Shown here piece by piece: positions 8,301 through 13,670 of a DNA stretch of 15,177 bases. The DNA is taken from assembly GCA_049416425.1 (NCBI GenBank), contig JBMSHD010000050.1:1-15177 (forward strand), given 5' to 3'. Each line of letters starts with the position of its first letter. The stretch's first letter is position 1. The position numbers and the translations under genes were made by a program. Under the pieces are notes generated by a model. The model had not been told where the DNA came from and ran no database searches. It saw only the letters and a list, made by a program, of their open reading frames with translations. This stretch comes from JBMSHD01 sp049416425. GTDB taxonomy: Bacteria; Pseudomonadota; Gammaproteobacteria; Francisellales; Francisellaceae.

Positions 8301-9607
8301 TGAACATTCGGTGTTGTCACCTTACCATCAAAAAAAACAACCGATCCAATGACAGTAATTCCCTCATCCGACTGTGTTGAATCAATTTCTGAAAAACGTC
8401 CCGTTGATTGCAGATTATATGTGATAATCATCGAACCATTGTTTAAGGTATTGACTTCTTTATAGATAAAATCACCATCATAATAGTTCTCCGTTTCACC
8501 GAGTTTGGTACCATTGGCGGCCCAGCTTTCCTTACGCACCGATTTACCAGTATCATCATAAAAATAGATCTCCAGTGGTTGCCTTTTCCCCTCCACAATT
8601 GTTCCTGAGGCAATTAATTGTCCAGTTCCTGGCATTAGCGCTTCATAGCTTAGGGGGACTCCATTTTGAAGTGTTGTTTTATATAGGACATCTCCTTCCT
8701 GTTGGTAACTTATCTCGATGTCATCATCATAAGGTCGATCTACTTTAACGGTGTTACCTTTATCATCATAGCGGTAGGTGGTTGTTCTACCGATCACATC
8801 AGTTGATGATAGCAGACGCCCCGTATAATCATAGATTCCAGTTGTCTGTTCAAGCTCCCTGCCGTTGGACTTCTGTTTGCGTATCATCGTCTGGCGCAGA
8901 TAATCACCAGATTGATCAAAGCGATATTCATTTTGAATATTGTTAAGTTCATCGCTATCACCCACCAGCTGATTATCACGATAATATTCAGATCCCAAAC
9001 TCACAGTATCATAATATTTTTGTTGCAAATTCATCCTGACTTCTTGACCATCTGTGGTGAGATAATAACTGGAATATGAACTGAGTTCCCCGGTGGTATT
9101 ATAACTATAATAAAATCGCAATCCCTTTACCTCTATAGACTCACCAGCTACAGGCTCACTATATTGTAATTGACTGCTGTTGTATTGCGCCATCAAAGAC
9201 AGTTTCATAAGCTTTGAATAAGTAATGGTGATCGTTGAAGGACTATCATATAAGAGACTTTTTTTATCATTTGAAGCGTAATCCGTTATCATTGTCTGAG
9301 CTGAAGTAACAACCTTTGCAACACGACCAAAATCATCATAGATTATATGATTATCATCGGCAACGACAAAGTCAGTTTGCTCAGGGGCTGCCACCTCTAG
9401 AGATGGCTCATGCAGCAACGGCAAACGATAATAATGAAGCCCAGAGAGCACAGGTTTATTATAGTATGATAAGTAATCATACCAGATGTTAACATCCTTA
9501 GCGGCTTCACTGTCGACTCTGACAGGTAACTCGGGGTAACTTATACAGCTGGCGTGTTTTAAATAAATGCTGCCCCTGCTCATCCGTTCTAATAGACTGA
9601 GTTTCAA
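5333..9607 (-). CDS. Rhs protein fragment: YD repeats, Rhs core and C-terminal region
   Basis: This is the largest open piece of the broken Rhs gene, 1,424 codons, with real homology from about residue 22 (SYPELPVRVDSEAAKD). It carries many YD/Rhs repeats, for example YDDFGRVAKV, YDYTGRLLSSTDVIGRTTTYRYD, FEYDDKGRKTRQ, YHYDRYRRLIQVD, and YQYDRYNRLIDTQ. The Rhs-associated core follows (GYRVYDTTTGRFTSYDYR ... YENNAMNKTDPSG), with DPSG at residues 1123-1126 (6241-6230). The roughly 300 residues after DPSG are the position of a variable effector: two hydrophobic stretches near 1155-1179 and 1185-1210, then an Asn/Gly/Trp-rich part. I recognise no toxin family there. The ATG at 9607 and the first 20 residues are probably a frame artefact of the shift near 9541. 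No immunity-like gene follows: the next gene is convergent. Confidence 0.85.
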   Translation of the reverse strand: MKLSLLERMSRGSIYLKHASCISYPELPVRVDSEAAKDVNIWYDYLSYYNKPVLSGLHYYRLPLLHEPSLEVAAPEQTDFVVADDNHIIYDDFGRVAKVVTSAQTMITDYASNDKKSLLYDSPSTITITYSKLMKLSLMAQYNSSQLQYSEPVAGESIEVKGLRFYYSYNTTGELSSYSSYYLTTDGQEVRMNLQQKYYDTVSLGSEYYRDNQLVGDSDELNNIQNEYRFDQSGDYLRQTMIRKQKSNGRELEQTTGIYDYTGRLLSSTDVIGRTTTYRYDDKGNTVKVDRPYDDDIEISYQQEGDVLYKTTLQNGVPLSYEALMPGTGQLIASGTIVEGKRQPLEIYFYDDTGKSVRKESWAANGTKLGETENYYDGDFIYKEVNTLNNGSMIITYNLQSTGRFSEIDSTQSDEGITVIGSVVFFDGKVTTPNVQLDVFSLDNLQNKLASYLIPSDRISIEALNQAMIGSDYLKQLIANANEATHYTFDAQNRVTAIENSQGIITQKYNVRGLPTVQTGVHGAKDYTFYSPTGEKALKAYQPQNDQQFYPYYRRVFDSDDQEVVTALESGPGLIEKKIFEYDDKGRKTRQSESNGYTTTYSYLPDTDLPLEEQRRSDNGQLNYDLAYEYTEEGRIKRITDLMMNTKNPEYGKVDMDYNAAGQLLTYHYRLYPNGIESGYAGEYDANYHYDRYRRLIQVDLMIFNHPLKVSYEYYDSAGIDNGKLKSMTVGPQKKIWLYNSLGLLAREKIINNGTTVATIDYQYDRYNRLIDTQIRQADGVLQQQYRYGYDYMNQIMHLVNQQDVMDFTLNADHELVNFSLNQADVVSYRYDTFGNTQNTYAAATINYQPIAKDFNLNTKTVSTSSNHLKPNSELQYQLDAKGLGNITRISADDSTKLELDYTTENHFDALRIYKTPMQQSTPAVYKLGRSALLQWDYEQYDDETSHYKVARVAVPYLGTLEYVYDIKCQTGQSCQRFSEGGYVIRSSDLGDGFNLIEASFDGQTAIPNLSVIALNDVTGTQAFNMTHYQGNYSGYRLLRSPFGSDIRKETFGLMAAPQFFIQDLYKNLKPLPDSGIAKLYISDNGYRVYDTTTGRFTSYDYRHAPVINGFAAYENNAMNKTDPSGGYAIDILSRQDNLWELDLSIPDVFSDGMEFMLGFSFGFANSLTLGGLGLYFAIKADDTMMIIRMSVGIALAFLPYGYLTTMIWATAFETARGKTLFSGNSSDESIVWTMLILADLAQAVLPSNVFWDRALFFSLKMYQTSKDGDWTRIGAQAGRTIADIGINGTIGEMINRQPESRLKTYLRGFNPFGIFKNWNFRGGFQNHWRWGYNWGGLRPTQNVAVNTRAGNGRLNVTGTRTIPISNKTLAADVFRAHYMRMNGLTYWAAPGAAAVMTPVYEAPEINNNVNVLVANTGVTVANI

Positions 9608-10943
9608 GCGTCGACAGACGATTTAAGTAATCGTATCGCTTAGTCTGGTAGCCTGTTTGATTGCTGTCAATGCCTGTACGATACCCCTGTGAAATCTGCT
9701 GGGCATAGATAAGCCCTCGCAGTCGCAAATCACCTTCCATACCACCTGCCACCATATTTGACCAGCCAACACGATTTGGGAACATATAGTTGCGAAAACT
9801 CAGCTCATTTTGTTGTGAATTACTCAAATTTCGATCATTAATGCCAAAAGGTGTCCAGTTAACAATCTCCCCCTGATCTCCCAATATATTCTTCAGCGTC
9901 ATCATGTCAATGGTGGCGTTATAAAAGCCCATTCCTGTCGTATAACTATAACCTCTGGGTTCAAAGGTATAAATTTTATTTGCCGCTGTTTTAATCTGAT
10001 AAAGAAAAGTTGTCGATTTACCGTCGACAGGCTCATAAATAAACTGATAATCGTTGCCCAAATGATCCTTATAGTCGATAATACCATCGTTAGAATCGGT
10101 TGAAAATTTAACCACTCTAGGCGGAGCCTGCTGCCCAATCGCACTATATTGAGGCAGAACGCTTATGACTGTATAGTTGGCTCCATCTCGAACAATCTTT
10201 ATTATTGCTTTATATTCACCCATGCTCTTTGCATTGGCTGATACGATAAGCTCATTAAAATGGATGGTGGAATCATCCACAATAACAACGTTAAGCCAGT
10301 TAAAACTGTATTTTGCCGAAGGCGAATCCACACTGATCGGTAAATAAATCTGTTGCTCTGCCGTCGGATCTGAGAAATTATGGAATACATACCGCCATCC
10401 ACCTCGAGTACTGATGGTGATATCCTTGCCATCAAGAACCTCCTGCAAATCGGTATCAATAAAAACACGTTGGTCGGTGGAGGCAAAATTTGAGGTAATT
10501 GACAACGGCTTAACTTTTATTTTTCCTTGCGCCCGGATAATTTGAAAACTAAAATTTTCATCTTTCAGCAAGACATCATAGCTTGGATTGCGTAGCATCC
10601 CTTCTTGGCTGGCAAAATCTCTAATCGCTTGAGCTCTGACCATAGGAATATTATCAATACCCCAAAAACCCATTGAAAATCGGTTCGCAAAAAAACCTGC
10701 ATCGACAAGTTGTTTATTCACATTATCATCTTTCGCTGCGAGACATGGAGAGCGGAACGCGAGGTCGAGTAGACCCGGGTAGTCTTGCGCTGTAAACAGC
10801 AAGCGACGTGCCGTAGGCGCCAGAGCGAAGTCTGTGAAACAGCTTGTACCCAAGGCGTAGAGTAGAATCGGAGACAGTTGCCTGCTCGGAATGAACGCAG
10901 TGAATTTGTGAAGGTATGCTGGCGAGGCGGACGTCCCGGGCAA
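9507..10943 (-). CDS. Rhs/SpvB-like protein fragment, middle part
   Basis: This 478-codon frame begins with a TTG inside the GC-rich insert; its first 70 or so residues (PGTSASPAYLHKF ... SPCLAAK) are a translation of that insert and are unlikely to be native. From about residue 74 (NVNKQLVDAGFFANRFSMGFWGIDN) it reads as the N-terminal beta-rich portion of an Rhs/Tc-toxin-like protein, with segments such as FEPRGYSYTTGMGFYNATIDM and an approach to the YD region at KRYDYLNRLSTLETQSIRTDEQ. It ends out of frame: the last residues KLPRVTCQSRQ are read past the shift point, and the natural continuation QLY-SYPELPVRV is in the next frame. It lies in the same frame as the N-terminal fragment upstream. 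Confidence 0.75.
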   Translation of the reverse strand: MPGTSASPAYLHKFTAFIPSRQLSPILLYALGTSCFTDFALAPTARRLLFTAQDYPGLLDLAFRSPCLAAKDDNVNKQLVDAGFFANRFSMGFWGIDNIPMVRAQAIRDFASQEGMLRNPSYDVLLKDENFSFQIIRAQGKIKVKPLSITSNFASTDQRVFIDTDLQEVLDGKDITISTRGGWRYVFHNFSDPTAEQQIYLPISVDSPSAKYSFNWLNVVIVDDSTIHFNELIVSANAKSMGEYKAIIKIVRDGANYTVISVLPQYSAIGQQAPPRVVKFSTDSNDGIIDYKDHLGNDYQFIYEPVDGKSTTFLYQIKTAANKIYTFEPRGYSYTTGMGFYNATIDMMTLKNILGDQGEIVNWTPFGINDRNLSNSQQNELSFRNYMFPNRVGWSNMVAGGMEGDLRLRGLIYAQQISQGYRTGIDSNQTGYQTKRYDYLNRLSTLETQSIRTDEQGQHLFKTRQLYKLPRVTCQSRQ

Positions 10944-10998
10944 AATTTATGCCGCCGAGGATAGCCGATTCGATTTTGTATATGGATATACAAAATCT
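10731..10998. mobile_element. GC-rich structured insert in the Rhs gene, possible small mobile repeat
   Basis: About 230-270 bp stand out from the Rhs gene: 98 of the 180 bases from 10741 to 10920 are G or C (about 54%), and the first 120 reach 58%, against about 42% in the flank just below. The stretch contains three bulged hairpins in a row, GAGCG/GCGAG-type motifs, and a 26-bp palindrome at the high-coordinate edge, and it interrupts a protein that resumes afterwards. It encodes no transposase, so it would be a passive element (MITE, palindromic element or repeat unit). Ends are approximate. The rest of the Rhs frame stays the same on both sides, so the net added length is probably a multiple of three. 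A divergent native segment is the alternative. Confidence 0.5.
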
Positions 10999-11336
10999 AT
11001 TATGAGGCCCGAGGCACCCAGCTCAACCTTGCCATGCATAGCCTCCAGATAATTATTCTGCGAATAGCTTAAATACAATGGCCAACTTTCAAAATACCCC
11101 ATATCTGCCAATGGCAATTTGAAAGACAAGGCACCAGTTTGAGGGTTAAACATCAATGCCTTGATGCTTGTGATCTGAGATTCCTGAATGGTTCCTGTGG
11201 ATTTATTTGGAATCTGTCCATAACCTGGCGATAATAATATACAGAATAAGTACAACAACATCAGGCACCTGAATGTGCGCCCGCGCAGAGCAAATCCAGA
11301 CCACCCATACCTTGTTCTTTTCTTCCTTATCAACAT
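10947..11336 (-). CDS. Rhs/SpvB-like protein fragment, signal peptide and N-terminus
   Basis: This is the 5' end of the broken Rhs gene. From the ATG at 11336 it has a long basic n-region (MLIRKKRTRYGW...), a hydrophobic core (CLMLLYLFCILL) and a likely signal peptidase site near SPGYGQ. The mature start contains FNPQTGALSFKLPLADMG and PLYLSYSQN, the usual opening of SpvB/Rhs insecticidal-toxin-like proteins. It stops at TAA (10949-10947) inside the foreign-looking insert; residues after GLIIDF are probably not native. The start at 11336 is preferred because AGGA lies 5 nt upstream; in-frame ATGs at 11342, 11354 and 11366 are alternatives. A signal peptide means export to the periplasm or surface, unlike Rhs proteins carried by type VI secretion. 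Confidence 0.7.
   Translation of the reverse strand: MLIRKKRTRYGWSGFALRGRTFRCLMLLYLFCILLSPGYGQIPNKSTGTIQESQITSIKALMFNPQTGALSFKLPLADMGYFESWPLYLSYSQNNYLEAMHGKVELGASGLIIDFVYPYTKSNRLSSAA
10972..10997. repeat. 26-bp palindrome at insert edge
   Basis: GATTTTGTATAT (10972-10983) is followed by GG and then its exact reverse complement (10986-10997): 12 paired bases around a 2-base centre. It lies at the high-coordinate boundary of the GC-rich insert. Such perfect palindromes are common at termini of small mobile repeats. It could also form a cruciform or an RNA hairpin, but it has no following T run and is not a terminator. Confidence 0.7.
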
Positions 11337-11405
11337 TTCCATCCTACCCTTCATGTCTAAACACATAAATCCATATCATATCCAAGTTCTGATAAAATAT
11401 CATCA

Positions 11406-11422
11406 AATTATTTAAAATAATT
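11406..11422. repeat. AT-only 17-bp palindrome, possible operator
   Basis: AATTATTT and AAATAATT form an exact 8-bp inverted repeat around a single A. It lies 70 bases upstream of the favoured Rhs start and could be a regulator-binding site for the divergent Rhs gene. In DNA this AT-rich, such palindromes also arise by chance, so this is a weak call. Confidence 0.25.
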
Positions 11423-11516
11423 ACAAATTACAACTTTAAATCCTGCATGAGACCTAATATTGCTCCTTTTTAAATCTGTTTCTTGTTTATTTTTTACTTT
11501 TAATTTGAATTTTTAT

Positions 11517-11546
11517 TTGACAGCCAACTTGTTTGTGAATTATTAT
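11517..11546 (+). promoter_or_regulatory. Promoter of the secreted CVNH gene cluster
   Basis: A perfect -35 box TTGACA (11517-11522) is followed after 18 nt by TATTAT (11541-11546, five of six matches to the consensus -10). Transcription would begin near 11553, leaving a leader of about 160 nt before the GTG at 11716. A second, weaker pair, TTGATA (11655-11660) and TATTAT (11680-11685) with 19-nt spacing, could give a short leader instead. Confidence 0.5.
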
Positions 11547-11715
11547 CCGAAGTGGAAGTTGAGGATTATAAGAACACCCCATCCGTGATTAACCGCAATG
11601 GAGCTAGCCTTCAATTGCAATAAAGCCCCTCCTCGAATCTTAGAAAATCAACCTTTGATAATCGGCTTAGGATGGGAAATATTATACTGAAGTCAGCTTA
11701 AAAAGGAAAATAAAC

Positions 11716-12282
11716 GTGAGAAAATGGATCATCATTCTATTGACAATGACCATCTCAGCGACAGGTTATTCATTTAATCCGCATAACGGCTACATTCGCC
11801 TATATAATCTCGGCGTCTATGATGAGAATTTAAATCTAATCCCACTTCGAGCCACTCATAAGTGGCTGACGACAGAAGGCGGACGATGCAAAAGAGGCAA
11901 TGATGGAGACTTGAGTGCCTTGGATATCCATCCTCAGGACGATCGATACTGGTTTTATTATGACAGTAGCGGCCGTATTGGCAGAAATCGATCTTGTGAC
12001 TTCAGACTTAAATTTCTTGATTTCTCAGGAAGTATTGACGTGCGCATGGCAATAGATGACTGGACCAACGGCAATTATGGAGACTTTGAGGCCAATAATA
12101 TAAAAGAATCAGCAGGTTACAAGATTGCAACAGCAGAGCATGACAGCACGGTCGCCGTCTGTGTGAGTAATCGAGATGATATCACCCATGACCAGTTGGA
12201 TGATGCCTGTAAAATTTTGCTGAAATCGTATGCCAGTGATGATTTTATGCCGACGGATAAATGGTGGGATCACCTGGCCTGA
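11716..12282 (+). CDS. Secreted protein of unknown function, 188 aa
   Basis: I do not recognise this protein. It starts with GTG, supported by an AAGGAA site 7 nt upstream (11703-11708). Residues 1-19 are a typical signal peptide (MRKWIIILLTMTISATGYS) with cleavage likely just before FNPHNG. The mature part has four cysteines (58, 94, 149, 165), which could form two disulfides in the periplasm or outside, and is rich in Asp, Trp and Tyr (DIHPQDDRYWFYYDSS, DDWTNGNYGDF). It reads as a small beta-rich domain, perhaps distantly like the D1 domain of the third gene in the cluster (short DD...Y patterns only). The C-terminal KWWDHLA is a little unusual. The next gene starts 28 bp downstream, so the two are probably co-transcribed. 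Confidence 0.8.
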   Translation: MRKWIIILLTMTISATGYSFNPHNGYIRLYNLGVYDENLNLIPLRATHKWLTTEGGRCKRGNDGDLSALDIHPQDDRYWFYYDSSGRIGRNRSCDFRLKFLDFSGSIDVRMAIDDWTNGNYGDFEANNIKESAGYKIATAEHDSTVAVCVSNRDDITHDQLDDACKILLKSYASDDFMPTDKWWDHLA

Positions 12283-12310
12283 TAGATTGATGAAAACAAG
12301 GAATTGTGTA

Positions 12311-13624
12311 ATGAAAAAACCAATATTGCTGTTTTGTACTATGTTGCTTAGTTCAACAGCTACAGCCCAGGTTATATCATCGACCATCATTGATGGTAAA
12401 TTATCCCCCACTGACCTACAGCCTATTTTATATCCAGATTATAAACGACTACTCTCAATTCAACCTGATGCAAAATATCTGTTTGTACAAAACATTAATG
12501 GTATTGGCTCTGACGGAATTATCTACATCGATGAAGCTAATGAAGATCTCACAAAAAAACTCGATTCACTTTTGCGCAAAGCAGAAACTCAGAATGATGA
12601 TAATACGGTTGGCAGCTACCCTAAGTATTGCCCAGGCATTCTCACTGCAAACGGTTTTCTCTATGGCGATGCTGAATTTAATCCAGAAACTCAATCACTC
12701 AATCCCATCAAAGCTCAATGGACAGAAACAGAACGATATTATGAAGAATTCACTGTATTTGGTGCGAGAGTCTATGATATAACCACTTTTGAGAGTCACA
12801 CGACCAATTGCAGCATCAACATGACTCAACATAAAATGCACTCCTCAACGCATAAAGACTGGATATTTAGAGATGGGAAAACAGCCAAATATCTAACCTT
12901 AAATGGTGCCTGCTATCAAAATATAAAACGACGTTATGCCGATGATCCTAGTGACTTGAATGTACAGCTTTATGTTGCCAACGATGAGTCACGGGCCGAG
13001 ATCTATGATACAGATGATGGTCCTGATTATGACTATTATTACAGTTTCAGCGGGCAGGGTTTTTGTGAACCTGGTGAAATTCAAGATATGAATCTGGTTC
13101 AATTTTTTGAAATGTTGGCCTATGAAACCCAGAAATTTTTTGTTGAAACCATTCCTGGAGCTGCTGAGTGGTTTGCTGATCAATATGGTGTAGCCGTAGA
13201 AACTTGTAAAGAACACATGGATGCAGATTTTTATGGTGCCTTTGCAGCAGGTTGCTTCTATGCGCTTGATGGCATAGAAACTGCCACTGACTGGGTTTAC
13301 ACTGACGTTATTGTTCCGACTGTTGAGGAAGTTCCTGATTTTGTTGCCGAGGATATACCTGAATACGCCAATATCGTTGTGGATTATTTTCAAGATGATT
13401 TTGTTGGTGATCTGACGGAATTCGGCAGAACAATTGACTTTCTAAACCTTGAAGATCTGGTCAATAATCCCGAATCTTGGTTTGATGATGTTGAAGATGC
13501 TTTTAGCATCGATGTGGATAATGTCATCGACGATGCTGGGGATTTCCTCGACGATGCCAAAGACGCCACCGAAGATATTATCGATGATACCGGTGATGAG
13601 ATATGTGATTTTTTTGGCTGCTGA
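12311..13624 (+). CDS. Secreted acidic Cys-rich protein of unknown function
   Basis: Not recognised. It has 437 residues from the ATG at 12311, chosen because AAGGA (12298-12302) lies 8 nt upstream and the signal peptide MKKPILLFCTMLLSSTATAQ begins there; the open frame continues upstream but overlaps the previous gene. Residues 21-250 appear beta-rich with paired cysteines (107, 167, 201, 252). Residues 255-340 look helical (FFEMLAYETQKFF, CYALDGIETATDW region) with Cys299 and Cys315. From about 340 it becomes very acidic: 19 of the last 47 residues are Asp or Glu against one Lys, in a DD-x-hydrophobic rhythm, ending CDFFGC. The tail could be an amphipathic acidic helix or bind divalent cations; that is inference. 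It is the second of three secreted genes in a row. Confidence 0.8.
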   Translation: MKKPILLFCTMLLSSTATAQVISSTIIDGKLSPTDLQPILYPDYKRLLSIQPDAKYLFVQNINGIGSDGIIYIDEANEDLTKKLDSLLRKAETQNDDNTVGSYPKYCPGILTANGFLYGDAEFNPETQSLNPIKAQWTETERYYEEFTVFGARVYDITTFESHTTNCSINMTQHKMHSSTHKDWIFRDGKTAKYLTLNGACYQNIKRRYADDPSDLNVQLYVANDESRAEIYDTDDGPDYDYYYSFSGQGFCEPGEIQDMNLVQFFEMLAYETQKFFVETIPGAAEWFADQYGVAVETCKEHMDADFYGAFAAGCFYALDGIETATDWVYTDVIVPTVEEVPDFVAEDIPEYANIVVDYFQDDFVGDLTEFGRTIDFLNLEDLVNNPESWFDDVEDAFSIDVDNVIDDAGDFLDDAKDATEDIIDDTGDEICDFFGC

Positions 13625-13670
13625 TCCAGTATGAATAATGTTAACTTAGCCTCAAACAATAAGGACATCC

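Larger units (their letters stand above)
5333..11336 (-). pseudogene. Secreted Rhs/YD-repeat giant protein, broken by insert and frameshift
   Basis: Three consecutive open frames on this strand together make one Rhs/SpvB-like protein of about 1,900 residues: a signal peptide and N-terminal FNPQTGALSFKLPL segment (11336-10999), a middle part (about 10726-9545), and the YD-repeat, Rhs-core and C-terminal part (about 9545-5333). The first junction holds a GC-rich foreign-looking segment with a TAA stop; the second is a +1 frame change near 9541. Coding character runs up to both junctions and resumes after them, which points to one damaged gene rather than three genes. Intact Rhs proteins form a beta-cocoon shell that carries a C-terminal effector. 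A sequencing error could explain the frameshift, but not the insert. Confidence 0.7.
11367..11715. other. Divergent intergenic region
   Basis: These 349 bases separate the Rhs gene from the secreted CVNH cluster and carry the start signals of both. The left 170 bases are strongly AT-rich, including a 17-bp palindrome at 11406-11422. On the plus strand there is a good promoter at 11517-11546, then a leader of about 160 nt. On the minus strand only weak candidates are seen, for example TATGAT at 11378-11373 without a well-placed -35. I see no tRNA, small gene or terminator here. Confidence 0.7.

Noticed and set aside
9550..9570. Programmed frameshift at TTTAAAA in the Rhs gene
   Set aside because: The shift needed is +1, while slippery heptamers of this kind direct -1, and the codon phase does not fit X-XXY-YYZ.
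10735..10943. The first 70 residues of the middle Rhs fragment as a real N-terminus
   Set aside because: It begins at a TTG inside the structured GC-rich segment, has no ribosome binding site, and shows no resemblance to the protein around it.
10722..11003. ATTAT direct repeats (10722-10726 and 10999-11003) as target-site duplication of the insert
   Set aside because: Removing element plus one copy deletes 277 bp, which is not a multiple of three and would put the Rhs halves out of frame; five AT bases also recur by chance here.
12230..12310. Upstream start for the second secreted gene
   Set aside because: It would overlap the preceding gene by 53 bp and hide the signal peptide; the ATG at 12311 has a good Shine-Dalgarno.
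13390..13668. Ser-rich 92-codon frame opposite the acidic tail
   Set aside because: It is the antisense shadow of a repeated Asp-rich coding region, with no ribosome binding site or family resemblance.
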